From: Rhodoblastus sp.
Lineage (GTDB): Bacteria; Pseudomonadota; Alphaproteobacteria; Rhizobiales; Beijerinckiaceae
Length of the DNA: 34,938 nucleotides
Assembly: GCF_019449565.1 (NCBI RefSeq)
Contig: NZ_JAGRPM010000085.1
Span: 1 to 34,938 of the forward strand
Direction: 5' to 3'
Part shown: positions 23,800 through 32,224 of the stretch, piece by piece
How the letters are laid out: the number at the start of each line of letters is the position of its first letter
Numbering within the stretch: position 1 is the first letter of the stretch
Position numbers and translations under genes: made by a program
The notes under the pieces: model-generated
What the model was told of the DNA's origin: nothing
Seen by the model: only the letters and a program-made list of their open reading frames with translations
The model's database searches: none

Positions 23800-26700
23800 T
23801 CACGCGGCGGTCCTCTTCTCCGCCACCAATTCCCGCACCAGTTTCGTCACCCCGGCGAAATCGATCTTGCCAGAGCCAAGTAGTGGCATTTTCTCGACGA
23901 TCAGGACGTCGGCGGGGATCATCAGTTCCGTCGCGCCCCGCGTCTTGGCGAAGGCCAGGAGGGCCGCGCGCGTCGCGGCAGGCTCAGTGGTCGTGAGCAC
24001 AAGCCTTTCGCCCTTGCGCTCGTCGGGCGCCGCGGCGACGGCGGAAAGCGCGCCTGGCCAGCATTCGGCGGCCAGGGCCTCCACGGCGGCCAGAGAGATC
24101 ATCTCGCCGCCGATCTTGGCGAAGCGCTTGGCGCGGCCCTTGATCGTGACGAAGCCTTCCGCGTCGATGACGACAATATCGCCGGTGTCGTGCCAGCCTT
24201 CCGCTGGGGGCTCAAGCACACCCGGGTTGTCGGCCTTGAGATAGCCGAGCATGACATTGGGGCCGCGCACGTAAAGCCGGCCGCCTTCGTTGACGCCGGG
24301 GACTGGTTCAAGCCGCGCCTCCATGCCGGGCATGATCCGTCCGACCGTGCCGAAGCGATTGAACATCGGCGTGTTCAGCGCCAGCACCGGCGCGGTTTCG
24401 GTCACTCCGTAACCTTCCAGAATACGGAGGCCGAATTTTTCCGCATAAACCTTCCGCGTCGACGCCTTGACGGGCTCCGCCCCCGCGAGAACATAGCGTA
24501 GCGAGCGAAGATCATAGGGATGGGCCGTTTTGGCGTAGCCGCCGAGGAAGGTGTCCGTGCCGAAAAGGATGGTGGCGTCGGACGCGTAAATGAGCTCCGG
24601 CACGACTCGGTAGTGCAGCGGCGAAGGATAGAGATAGATCGGAACGCCGGAGACCAGCGGCAGGATCAGTCCCGCCGTCAGTCCGAAGGAATGGAATACC
24701 GGCAACACATTGAACACCTTGTCCTGGCGGCCGAAGTCTATGCGCGACGCCGCCTGCGCGACGTTGGAGAGCATGTTGCGGTGGGACAGCACGACACCCT
24801 TCGGCGTCCCTTCCGAACCCGAGGTGAACAGGATGGCTGCGCGGTCATCGGGGCAGGCGCTCGCCACCGGGCGATCGTATTTCAGGAACGCCATGATCTT
24901 GTCCATGGCGGTGACGCCCTGCCGAATATCCTCAAGATAGACAAAGCGAACGTTGACGCTCACCTGATCGACCAGCGGCTGCAACCTGGCCTTTTCGATG
25001 AAAGCGCGCGAGGTGACGATCGTCCCGATCTCGGCCGCCTTGCAGGCGGCCAGAATATTGGCGGCGCCGGCCGAGAAGTTGATCATCGCGGGCGGCCGGT
25101 TGGCAGACATCAATCCAAGCAACGCCGCGCCCGCGCCGTTGACGTTGGGCAGCATCAAGCCGACAGCCTGCCCGGGCGCGGCCAGCGGCGCCAGTTTCTG
25201 GCCGAGCACGCGCGCGCCGATCAGCAGCTTGCGATAGGTCAGGCATCCCGTGGGATCTTCCAGCGCGATACGGCCCAGGCCATGGACCCTCGCCGCGTCA
25301 ACGACAGCCTGAAAAACCGTCCGGTCTGAATTGGTGGTGCGGAAGACCAGATCGGACATGATCTGATATAGCGCCGCGCCCGCCGCCTGACGACGCGCCT
25401 TTCCGCGCAATTCGTCGGCGACCTTGAGTTCGACCGGCTCCAGCACCGTGACGCGCACTTTCGGGAACCAGCGATGGGGCGCCTGTTCACGCGACAGCCG
25501 CGAGAACATGGTGGTTTCAAAGCCTTCGAGGCGAACCGGAACCACTTTCGCGCCGGATTTGTCGGCGATCAGGCCGGCGCCGTCATAGATTTTCATCAGG
25601 CTGCCGGTGACCGTCAGGCGGCCTTCGGGGAAGATGATCAGCGTTTCGCCATCCTTGACCGCATTGATCAGGGCGCGGGTGGCGAGCGGCTTGGTCGGGT
25701 CAAGCGGCATGGCCCGGGTCAGTTTGAGGAAGGGTTTGATCCACCAGCGCTTAGAAATGCCCATTTCGATGGCGAAGACCGGGTCCTTGTCGACGAGCGA
25801 CAAGGCCAGGGGGGCGTCGAGGAAGCTGGTGTGGTTGAGCGCGATGATTGCATTCGGCCCCGCCTTTGCGATGTTTTCCCGGCCGATGATTTCGACGCGA
25901 TAGAAAGCGCGGAAAAGGATCGACAGGAAGTCCTGCAACGGATTGGTAGGCAGGGTCTTGAACATCCAGAGCGCCGCGACGAAGCAGAGCGCGCCGATGA
26001 CGCCGAAGACGCCGCCAAGATGCAGTCCGGCCATTTGCAGCAGGGCGACGGCGGCCGATCCCAGGACGATAAACGCGGCTGTGAGCACATTGATGGCGGC
26101 GACGATGCGGGCGCGCTTCTCGACCGGCGCCCAGGCCTGCGCGGCGGAGAAGCTCGGCACCACCAGCACGCCGCCCGCGACGGCCAGGCCCGCCATGTCG
26201 AAGCCGATGCGCCAGGCGGCGGCCTGATGGAAAAACGCCGTCGCGCCCAGGCTCGCCGAAGCGGGACTCAGCCCGGCGACGGCGAAAGCCAAATCGCAGG
26301 CGAACAAGCCCATGACGATGGTGGCAAAAGGCGCGGGCAGCAGCACGATGCGGCCGCTCGACAGGAATGAGCCGAGTCCGGACCCCAGCGCGATTGAAAT
26401 GGCGAAAATGGCGAGATAGGCGCTGACGACGGTCTCGTCGCCGCCCATCGTCATCTTGACCAGCGGCGGCAGCGCCGACAGCACGATGGCGCCGATCATC
26501 CAGAACAGGCCGACCATCAATCCGGTGCGCCAGAGGCGGCTGTCGCCCCACAAATCGGCGAGAAGCTGCCTCGTCGAACGCAGAATGTTGCGATCGATCG
26601 GCAGATTCGGCGCGGCTTCTCCGGTGGAGGGAATGAAACGGCTGGCGCCATAGCAGAGCGCGGCCATCACCAGCATGGCGCCCGCGAAATGCGCCGGATC

Positions 26701-27198
26701 GCCGCCATCGCGTGAGGCCAGGCCACCTGCGACGGTGCCGAGCAGAATGGCGATGAAGGTCGCAGCCTCAATCAGCGCATTGCCGGCCGGAAGCTCGGTT
26801 TCGCGCAAATGATCGGGCAGGATGCCGTATTTGAGCGGACCGAACAACGCCGCGATCACGCCGAACAGGAACAAGGCGACGAACAGCGCCGGCACCGAAT
26901 GAAACCAGAAGCCCGCGACGGCTATCGCTGCCGCGCCGATTTCAGAAAGTTTGAGGCGGCGCGCGACAAGCGCCTTGTCGAATCGGTCGGCGAGTTCGCC
27001 GCCAAGACCGGAGAGTAGAAAAAATGGCAGGATCAGCACGCCGGCCGCCAGGGTGATCAGCGATTCCGCATTGTGTCCGATCATCTGATACATGATCAGG
27101 AAGATCAGCGCGTTTTTTAGGAAATTGTCGTTGAAGGCCGAAAAGAACTGGGTCCAGAACAGCGGAGCAAAGCGTTTTTGAGTTAACAGCGACAACAT
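23800..27198 (-). CDS. LplT-Aas type fusion: lysophospholipid transporter, acyltransferase and acyl-ACP synthetase
   Basis: This 1132-residue protein has three parts. Residues ~1-415 are an MFS transporter like LplT (opening LLTQKRFAPLFWTQFFSAFNDNFLKNAL). Residues ~430-620 are a PlsC acyltransferase with NHTSFLD (His456, Asp461) and FPEGR (523-527). Residues ~640-1130 are an AMP-forming acyl-ACP synthetase with TSGSEGTPKG (792-801), YGVTETAPV and WHDTGD. In E. coli LplT flips lysophospholipids inward and Aas (PlsC plus synthetase) re-acylates them; here transport and repair are in one polypeptide, a form known in many alphaproteobacteria. ATG 27198 follows GGAGAA; an in-frame start nine codons upstream lacks this. 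It lies downstream of yiaAB and pspA on the same strand, but with a strong hairpin in between. Confidence 0.93.
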   Translation of the reverse strand: MLSLLTQKRFAPLFWTQFFSAFNDNFLKNALIFLIMYQMIGHNAESLITLAAGVLILPFFLLSGLGGELADRFDKALVARRLKLSEIGAAAIAVAGFWFHSVPALFVALFLFGVIAALFGPLKYGILPDHLRETELPAGNALIEAATFIAILLGTVAGGLASRDGGDPAHFAGAMLVMAALCYGASRFIPSTGEAAPNLPIDRNILRSTRQLLADLWGDSRLWRTGLMVGLFWMIGAIVLSALPPLVKMTMGGDETVVSAYLAIFAISIALGSGLGSFLSSGRIVLLPAPFATIVMGLFACDLAFAVAGLSPASASLGATAFFHQAAAWRIGFDMAGLAVAGGVLVVPSFSAAQAWAPVEKRARIVAAINVLTAAFIVLGSAAVALLQMAGLHLGGVFGVIGALCFVAALWMFKTLPTNPLQDFLSILFRAFYRVEIIGRENIAKAGPNAIIALNHTSFLDAPLALSLVDKDPVFAIEMGISKRWWIKPFLKLTRAMPLDPTKPLATRALINAVKDGETLIIFPEGRLTVTGSLMKIYDGAGLIADKSGAKVVPVRLEGFETTMFSRLSREQAPHRWFPKVRVTVLEPVELKVADELRGKARRQAAGAALYQIMSDLVFRTTNSDRTVFQAVVDAARVHGLGRIALEDPTGCLTYRKLLIGARVLGQKLAPLAAPGQAVGLMLPNVNGAGAALLGLMSANRPPAMINFSAGAANILAACKAAEIGTIVTSRAFIEKARLQPLVDQVSVNVRFVYLEDIRQGVTAMDKIMAFLKYDRPVASACPDDRAAILFTSGSEGTPKGVVLSHRNMLSNVAQAASRIDFGRQDKVFNVLPVFHSFGLTAGLILPLVSGVPIYLYPSPLHYRVVPELIYASDATILFGTDTFLGGYAKTAHPYDLRSLRYVLAGAEPVKASTRKVYAEKFGLRILEGYGVTETAPVLALNTPMFNRFGTVGRIMPGMEARLEPVPGVNEGGRLYVRGPNVMLGYLKADNPGVLEPPAEGWHDTGDIVVIDAEGFVTIKGRAKRFAKIGGEMISLAAVEALAAECWPGALSAVAAAPDERKGERLVLTTTEPAATRAALLAFAKTRGATELMIPADVLIVEKMPLLGSGKIDFAGVTKLVRELVAEKRTAA

Positions 27199-27287
27199 GA
27201 GCGTTCTCCGGAAATGTAAACGCATTTCAGGGGGAAAGTGCGAAGGAAAGATTGATTGCGTTTGGCGCCTTTGCGCGAAGGTGAACG

Positions 27288-27327
27288 AAAGGTTCGCGGC
27301 GGCGGTCTTCCGTGCCCGCGAACCTTT
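27288..27327 (-). terminator. Bidirectional 12-bp hairpin terminator
   Basis: AAAGGTTCGCGG (27288-27299) pairs perfectly with CCGCGAACCTTT (27316-27327) over a 16-base loop. It begins seven bases after the YiaAB-type stop on the minus strand. The A/T edges of the stem give a U-rich end, though no long T-run follows. It should separate the pspA-yiaAB transcript from the LplT-Aas gene. Confidence 0.6.
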
Positions 27328-27333
27328 GTTGCC

Positions 27334-27606
27334 TCAGGCCTTGCCGACTTCCATCAGCAGGCGTTCGGTCTTGGCGTCCTCGATCCTGTTCACCAGCCTG
27401 GAGGCTTCGTGCATATCGCGGACGGTTTTGGTCAAGGTGACGCAGGATTGCACCAGCATCACCACGCCCATGCCGATATAGGATTTCGTCCACAGATCGA
27501 CGGGAAGGAAGAAGATCCCCGCCGAGACCATGAGGGCGGCTGCGGCGAATGACGCGTAGCTGAAGGTGACCCAGGCGTTGCTGTGGGGCTGCGGAATCGG
27601 GTTCAT
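27334..27606 (-). CDS. YiaA/YiaB-type two-helix inner-membrane protein
   Basis: This 90-residue protein shows the YiaAB two-helix domain: AWVTFSYASFAAAALMVSAGIFFLP, then LWTKSYIGMGVVMLVQSCVTL, a short loop and an amphipathic C-terminal helix (MHEASRLVNRIEDAKTERLL). The family is of unknown function but recurs in envelope-stress neighbourhoods. ATG 27606 follows AGGAGATTTCC; an upstream in-frame Met is inferior. It starts 48 bases after the PspA homologue and ends at a hairpin, so pspA and this gene form an operon. Confidence 0.88.
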   Translation of the reverse strand: MNPIPQPHSNAWVTFSYASFAAAALMVSAGIFFLPVDLWTKSYIGMGVVMLVQSCVTLTKTVRDMHEASRLVNRIEDAKTERLLMEVGKA

Positions 27607-27654
27607 GGAAATCTCCTGCATCATTGCTTTGAGGATGAGGTTGAAAGAGCAGTG

Positions 27655-28344
27655 TCAGGCGGTGGGCAGGGCGCGGGTGAGGCGCGCCAGCACATCTTCG
27701 GCGGATGGCCGAAGCCGAGGGCCAAATCCTTCGGCGGCAAGTTTTTCGGTGATGAGGCGCGACCGCGAGGCCGGGTCGATCTGGCTTAAAAAGGCTTCGG
27801 CCGCTTCGGCTTCCATCTGGCTGTCGCGCAGACGGCGCAAGGTCGCTTCGGCTTCCGTCAGATTGGCCTCGAATGTTGGGCCGGCGACGGTCGTTCCGCA
27901 CAAGCCGCGCACGGATTCCGCCGCGCGGGCGATCCGCCGTCCTCGATCTAGCTCCGCCAGGCGGGCTTCCGATTGCGCGGTATAGGCGCGCAGGCGGTGT
28001 ATTTCGCGGGCGAACAAGGATTGGGCGGCGTCGGCGCTTGCGGCTTCTGTTTCCAGATCGGCGATGGTCTGCGCGCCTTCATGGGCCAGATCGTTTTGGC
28101 CGGCGGCCAAAGCGGCGACGACCCGCATTTCCAGATCCGCGATCCGGACTTTGGCGGCGTCGCGCCGGCGTGTCTCGGCCTGATCCTGCGCGAGGGCCAA
28201 GGCCAGCGCCTTTCGGGCTCGATCGAGTGCGCCGCCGCAATCGCGGATTTGCTGGTTGAGGATCGTCAGGGCGTTGCGATCGGCCAGCGTTTCGCTCGAA
28301 ACCTGCAAAGCGCCGCGACAAAATGTGACAAAGGCTTTCAACAT
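27655..28344 (-). CDS. pspA: PspA/IM30 family envelope-stress protein
   Basis: This 229-residue protein is a long helical, coiled-coil protein of the PspA/IM30 (bacterial ESCRT-III-like) family. Recognisable parts are the N-terminal amphipathic helix MLKAFVTFCRGALQV, an RDCGGALDRARKALALALA segment and LEMRVVAALAAGQNDLAHEGAQTIADLE. It would bind stored curvature elastic stress at the inner membrane and limit proton leak. The alanine-rich helices and Gly/Cys content are slightly atypical. ATG 28344 follows GGAGGTTGGG. There is no pspF or pspBC nearby. Its promoter region contains three palindromes of a neighbouring TetR-type regulator, which replaces the sigma-54 control known in enterobacteria. 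Confidence 0.87.
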   Translation of the reverse strand: MLKAFVTFCRGALQVSSETLADRNALTILNQQIRDCGGALDRARKALALALAQDQAETRRRDAAKVRIADLEMRVVAALAAGQNDLAHEGAQTIADLETEAASADAAQSLFAREIHRLRAYTAQSEARLAELDRGRRIARAAESVRGLCGTTVAGPTFEANLTEAEATLRRLRDSQMEAEAAEAFLSQIDPASRSRLITEKLAAEGFGPRLRPSAEDVLARLTRALPTA

Positions 28345-28361
28345 CCCAACCTCCGTGTTAT

Positions 28362-28432
28362 GAACGCTGTTCACAAAACGGTTCTACCGGATGATTGAAC
28401 ATTGTTCAAGAAATTTGTTGAACAATGTTCAG
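28362..28432. promoter_or_regulatory. Three-palindrome operator array between pspA and tetR-type gene
   Basis: Three 11-bp GAACA-centred palindromes occur: GAACGCTGTTC at 28362-28372 (imperfect centre), GAACATTGTTC at 28397-28407 and GAACAATGTTC at 28420-28430. The second extends to a perfect 15-bp palindrome TTGAACATTGTTCAA (28395-28409), the third to 14 of 15 (28418-28432). Centres lie 35 and 23 bp apart. This is the divergent promoter region of a TetR-family gene, where such operators are expected. A perfect copy of the 15-mer is found at 31537-31551, upstream of another gene. Confidence 0.8.
28381..28409 (-). promoter_or_regulatory. Predicted pspA promoter overlapped by operator
   Basis: On the minus strand, TTGAAC (plus 28404-28409) and TAGAAC (plus 28381-28386) are separated by 17 bases, giving a plausible sigma-70 -35/-10 pair. 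The -35 lies inside the central 15-bp palindrome, so regulator binding would block it. The predicted start is ~30 bases before the pspA ATG. Confidence 0.5.
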
Positions 28433-28455
28433 CGCGTCTGCCATATGGTGAATCC

Positions 28456-29085
28456 TTGACGAAATCCCTCGATCGCAAGACTGCCCAACGCGAAGCCCTG
28501 ATCGAGGCGGCCGAACGGATTATCGGCGCGCAGGGGCTGCAAGGGCTGAAGGCGCGCGATCTCGCCCATGCGATCGGCTGTTCGCTGGGCGGGGTGTATA
28601 ATCTCGTCGGCGACATCGACGAACTCATCCTGCATGTCGCATCGCGTACTTTACGTTCGCTGAGCGAGGCGATGACCGCGGCCAGCCATTCCGACATGGC
28701 GCCCGAGGCGCAACTCTCGGCCATCGCCATCGCCTATTGCCGTTTCGCTCAGGCCCATCAGCCGCTTTGGCGCGCCTTGTTCGAACACCGCATGGGGCGC
28801 GACAAGACTTTGCCGGATTGGGCGATCAACGATCAGCTTGGCCTGTTCGCGCATGTCGCCGCGCCCCTGCGCCGGCTGCTGCCGAACGCCGATGCCGACA
28901 GCCTGAATCTATTGAGCCGGACGCTGTTCTCCGCCGTGCATGGGATCGTCTGGATCGGCCTGGATGAAAAGCTGGTGGCGGTGCCGGTCGCCGCGCTCGA
29001 AGGCCAGATCGAGACGTTGGTATGCGCCGCCTGTCGAGGATTGGCGGAAGAGAAGGCCTTTTCGCATTCGCGAGGTAACGCATGA
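28456..29085 (+). CDS. TetR/AcrR family transcriptional regulator
   Basis: This ~209-residue protein has an N-terminal TetR helix-turn-helix (REALIEAAERIIGAQGL, then LKARDLAHAIGCSLGGVYNLVGDIDELI) and an all-helical ligand domain containing QPLWRALFEHRM, the WHG-type C-terminal pattern. No ATG fits; the best start is TTG 28456, overlapping the stop of a 4-codon ATG frame (28445-28459). TTG 28402 is the alternative but would place the N-terminus inside the operator array. The gene is divergent from pspA and is followed by an alpha/beta hydrolase, probably in one operon. Its ligand is unknown; the lipid-enzyme neighbourhood suggests an acyl or lipid-derived signal, which is inference. Confidence 0.88.
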   Translation: MTKSLDRKTAQREALIEAAERIIGAQGLQGLKARDLAHAIGCSLGGVYNLVGDIDELILHVASRTLRSLSEAMTAASHSDMAPEAQLSAIAIAYCRFAQAHQPLWRALFEHRMGRDKTLPDWAINDQLGLFAHVAAPLRRLLPNADADSLNLLSRTLFSAVHGIVWIGLDEKLVAVPVAALEGQIETLVCAACRGLAEEKAFSHSRGNA

Positions 29086-29142
29086 AACTGCAATCTCGAC
29101 CTTATTGAGACCTCCATCAGGAGATCTCCGTTTGACTATTTC

Positions 29143-30030
29143 ATGAGCCTCAACATGACCCAGGTTATGGCCATTATCTCGCTGCCGGTTCTGGGCGTTG
29201 GCTTGGGCCTCGCCGTTTTCTGGCTGATCGGTTCCTTCATGGTCAGCTGGCGCAAATATCCGGCTTTTTCGGCAGCTGTCGCGCCCGCGAGCGATTTCAT
29301 GCTCTCAACGCCGGACGGTTTGTCGGTCGCCGCGACGTTTTGGCCCGGCGCGAAACTGAATTCTCCCGGTATCCTGTTGATGCATGGGCTGGGCGATACC
29401 CGGCAGGCCGTGGCTGCCAATGCCGACTGGTTAGCGAAACAGGGTTTTGCCGTCATGACGATCGACCTTCGCGGCCACGGCCAGTCGAGCCGCGCGCCGC
29501 ATTCCTTCGGTTTGAACGAATCCATCGACGCGCAGACGGCGTTTGACTGGCTGAAAAGGCGCCAGCAGGGCGCGCCCGTCGGCGTGATCGGCATTTCGCT
29601 CGGCGGCGCGGCCTCGCTCTTGGGCACAAGCGGACCGCTTCGCGCCGACGCACTCGTGCTTCAGGCGGTCTATCCCGACATCAGGCGCGCGATCCGCAAC
29701 CGGATCGCAGCCTATATTCCACGGCCGCTGTCTTATGTCCTGGAGCCGCTGCTGTCCTATCAGTCGCCGCTGCGATTCGGAGTCTGGCCGGATCGCCTGA
29801 CGCCCATATTGTCGCTGGCGTCGTATGAGGGACCGGTCTTGATCGCCGGCGGCGAACGGGATGTCTACACGCCGCCCTCGGAATCGCGCGAAATGTTGGC
29901 GGCGGCGGCGCAGGGCAGGGGGCTTTTGTTGTTGCAAGGGATGAATCATCCCGAGGCTTCGGCCGCGCAATCGGACGAATATCGCGAAAAAATTCTGGCG
30001 TTTTTTTCCTCGACGCTGGGGGCGCCTTAG
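29143..30030 (+). CDS. Alpha/beta hydrolase with N-terminal membrane anchor
   Basis: This 295-residue protein starts with a hydrophobic helix (residues ~8-34) that anchors it in the inner membrane, followed by an alpha/beta-hydrolase domain. The oxyanion segment is LLMHGLGDT; the catalytic triad is Ser152 (in GISLGG), Asp240 (in GGERD) and His269 (in GMNHPEAS). It probably hydrolyses esters or thioesters at the membrane surface; the substrate is unknown. The ribosome site AGGAG lies 18 bases before ATG 29143, rather far, so ATG 29155 is possible. It lies 57 bases after the tetR-type gene on the same strand. Confidence 0.9.
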   Translation: MSLNMTQVMAIISLPVLGVGLGLAVFWLIGSFMVSWRKYPAFSAAVAPASDFMLSTPDGLSVAATFWPGAKLNSPGILLMHGLGDTRQAVAANADWLAKQGFAVMTIDLRGHGQSSRAPHSFGLNESIDAQTAFDWLKRRQQGAPVGVIGISLGGAASLLGTSGPLRADALVLQAVYPDIRRAIRNRIAAYIPRPLSYVLEPLLSYQSPLRFGVWPDRLTPILSLASYEGPVLIAGGERDVYTPPSESREMLAAAAQGRGLLLLQGMNHPEASAAQSDEYREKILAFFSSTLGAP

Positions 30031-30080
30031 CGCCCACATGACGCAGATGGCCTGCCGCCGCTTTCAAGGACACCGAGATC

Positions 30081-30284
30081 ATGCGCCTTATGAAACCGGC
30101 GGTGGCATCGATCGCCTTCATTGTTTTGTTTGGCGCGGCGCTGATGCGCACGGCGACAGATTGTCTAGACGCCATCGTGATTTTGTCTGCCTATCTTGTT
30201 TTGAGGGGTCTTAGTCGCTTTGTCGAAGAAGGGATGCGCGGCGAGCCACAGACGCCAGCATGGCGGGACCAGCCCCTCTATTGA
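30081..30284 (+). CDS. Small membrane protein, unknown function
   Basis: This 67-residue protein has two predicted membrane segments (VASIAFIVLFGAAL and LDAIVILSAYLVLRGL) and a basic/acidic C-terminal tail. A GAG-type ribosome site precedes ATG 30081. It follows the alpha/beta hydrolase by 50 bases and may be co-transcribed with it. No family is recognised; the call rests on the ribosome site, helices and position. Confidence 0.5.
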   Translation: MRLMKPAVASIAFIVLFGAALMRTATDCLDAIVILSAYLVLRGLSRFVEEGMRGEPQTPAWRDQPLY

Positions 30285-30474
30285 TGGCTGTGCGTTGGCC
30301 TTGTTTCAGAAGGGATCGCAGTGACTTTGATTCCCAGCGCCGGTGCATCGTCCGGTCCGTCTTTTCCGGACGGGGGAAGTATCGTAATCGCTGGGAGCAT
30401 CAGCCTGCTTTGGATGTTTGGGCTCAACGTAGACAGGCTTTGGACCAGCTGGCGGCATTCGCGCGTCGCGCCCA

Positions 30475-31491
30475 TCACGCTTCCAGCCGCAATGGCCTCG
30501 TGACGGCGCCGGACCGCTCCCACCCCTGCGCGATCATCCGTCCGTGCACGGGATTGGCCATGACCACAAGGCGGGTCGTCAGGTCAAGGATAGGCGGCTT
30601 GAGCCAGGACAGCGACCAGTCGGGCTGTTTCGCGATAAGGGTATTCATGGCGGCGCGGCGCGCGAGGCTTGTTTTGTCGCGCGGGCGCGTTTTTGGGGCA
30701 GAATCGCTTGCCCAATGGTTGGCGGCCGTGGGCTGCGAAGCTATGAAGGCGCAAGTCTCAGTGCGTTCGATGACGACGCGTTCATGTGGCGCGACACCCA
30801 CAATCGTGAAGATCGCGGGGATGCACAGTGGCGTCTCGCGCAGCATCGCGACAGCTTGGTCGAAGGTGCGGGCGGTGTCAAAGACATAGCGTAGCACATG
30901 CGTAGGCGGTGGCGCCTTGGAGCGACCGACGCGGTAACGCGCCAGCAGCCAACCCGCCGTTCGGCCGCATCCGCCGGGCAGGGGTGGCTGGTTGATTGCT
31001 GCCGCGAAACGGCCCGGCGCCGTGGCGGTAAGCACTCCGACAAGACCGGGCCAGGTCAGGCTGAGATAGGGTCCGGCCGCACCTTCGCAACGGGTCGCCA
31101 CGACCGTTTCGCCCAGTCCGTCGAAGGGCCAGTCCAGCGTGCGCAGCAAGGTCGCGCCGCCCAGTTCGGAATCGACGGCGGCGCCGCTGGTGCAGCCCCA
31201 TTCGTAGGAGTGGTTGAGGAGATAAGCGGCGGAACGCCCGACCTCGGCGGCAACGCTTTCCACCGCGGGTTGATACAGACTTTCGTTGTGGCTGGCCCAG
31301 CGGCGCGAGAGATTGTCGGCGAGGCGCACTCCACAGGGCGTATAGAGTCGGCGTGCACTAGTGACTAGATGTTCAAAGCGCCGCGGCTCGGCGGCGAGCG
31401 TCGCAAGGGCCGGCTCGTCGCCGGGTTGGACGATGACAACAGGAATGTTGAGAAGATCGCGAGGTGCAGAGAACGAACGCGAGAAAGCCAT
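30475..31491 (-). CDS. NAAA/acid-ceramidase-like N-terminal-nucleophile amide hydrolase
   Basis: This 338-residue protein contains the signature of the choloylglycine hydrolase/NAAA/acid ceramidase superfamily: WGCTSGAAVDSELGG with Cys100 as the likely autoproteolytic nucleophile, then RTLDWPF with Arg117 and Asp120. In NAAA and acid ceramidase the sequence CTS...RNLDWPF is diagnostic; the spacing here is the same. Members hydrolyse linear amides such as N-acyl ethanolamines, ceramides and N-acyl amino compounds. No signal peptide is visible. AAGGG lies upstream of ATG 31491; an upstream in-frame Met nine codons earlier has no advantage. The promoter contains the same palindrome as the tetR-pspA region, so the same regulator should control it. 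Confidence 0.85.
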   Translation of the reverse strand: MAFSRSFSAPRDLLNIPVVIVQPGDEPALATLAAEPRRFEHLVTSARRLYTPCGVRLADNLSRRWASHNESLYQPAVESVAAEVGRSAAYLLNHSYEWGCTSGAAVDSELGGATLLRTLDWPFDGLGETVVATRCEGAAGPYLSLTWPGLVGVLTATAPGRFAAAINQPPLPGGCGRTAGWLLARYRVGRSKAPPPTHVLRYVFDTARTFDQAVAMLRETPLCIPAIFTIVGVAPHERVVIERTETCAFIASQPTAANHWASDSAPKTRPRDKTSLARRAAMNTLIAKQPDWSLSWLKPPILDLTTRLVVMANPVHGRMIAQGWERSGAVTRPLRLEA

Positions 31492-31536
31492 GAGGCAGCC
31501 CTTCGGTGCTTGCGACACGGTTTAAGATAGCCAACG

Positions 31537-31551
31537 TTGAACAATGTTCAA
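31537..31551. promoter_or_regulatory. Distant TetR-type operator upstream of the amide hydrolase gene
   Basis: TTGAACAATGTTCAA is a perfect 15-bp palindrome, reverse complement of the central operator at 28395-28409. On the minus strand TTGAAC (plus 31546-31551) is the -35 and TATCTT follows after 16 bases, giving a promoter with the same layout as that of pspA. The palindrome centre lies 53 bases before the hydrolase ATG. Confidence 0.75.
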
Positions 31552-32224
31552 GATTGTCGACAAAGCAATTGCGGGTTTTGATTAATGATTTTCCGGGCCT
31601 CGCTTTGGACAAAGTGGATTTGTTTCCGATGAGGACGATCAGCAAATGGGTATAGCAGGCGCTGAAAGAGGCTTTTTGACGCTATCAAACCAACGGCTCC
31701 GGTGTTTGCCGCAGGCGCTCGCAAGCGTCTCAGCCAGATATTTGCTGTTCGCAGTTCATAGGTCTGCGAGCGGCGAAATGCGGAAACATCGGGATTTCGA
31801 CGGCGATGAATGCTTGCCGTCATGAGCGCGCCTGCCAGGCCCTGGTGGAGCGGCGCGAGGACATTGCTCCAAACCTGGACTATGAACCGGACCGGCACGC
31901 AGAGCGTGCAGGCGAACGCGTCGCCTTCACAGCGCCATAGCCTCGCGCGACAGGCCTTGCGTTCGTCGATTCCGGCGATCCTTTGGTCGAAGGACTCAGG
32001 GATCGCTCAAAAGACGTATCGCTTTCGGTCCAAAAAAAACAGCGTTTCGCCCAATATTGCGTCCCAAACTCGACGTTTGCGCCGGTACATTTATGTGCCG
32101 CACGATGGCCAGCGCATTGCGAATTGCGCACGCTCGTGGGCGCCTGTCAAAGTCGAAGTTCTCAGGAATGCGCTCATGCGCGTCTGCAGGGTCGCATTCG
32201 ATTTCTTTCCAGGAGATCCGATCC
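31552..32224. other. 673-base intergenic region
   Basis: No convincing gene on either strand. Small frames with mixed basic and Ser/Thr-rich translations lack ribosome sites. The region should hold the promoter of the large phosphoesterase gene, whose ribosome site (AGGAGATCC) is at 32209-32217. I see no hexamers, terminator or repeats I can defend. Confidence 0.4.

Noticed and set aside
24520..26370. Long plus-strand frames of 269 and 298 codons.
   Set aside because: Antisense to the LplT-Aas fusion; Arg/Gln/Gly-rich translations typical of GC-rich shadow frames.
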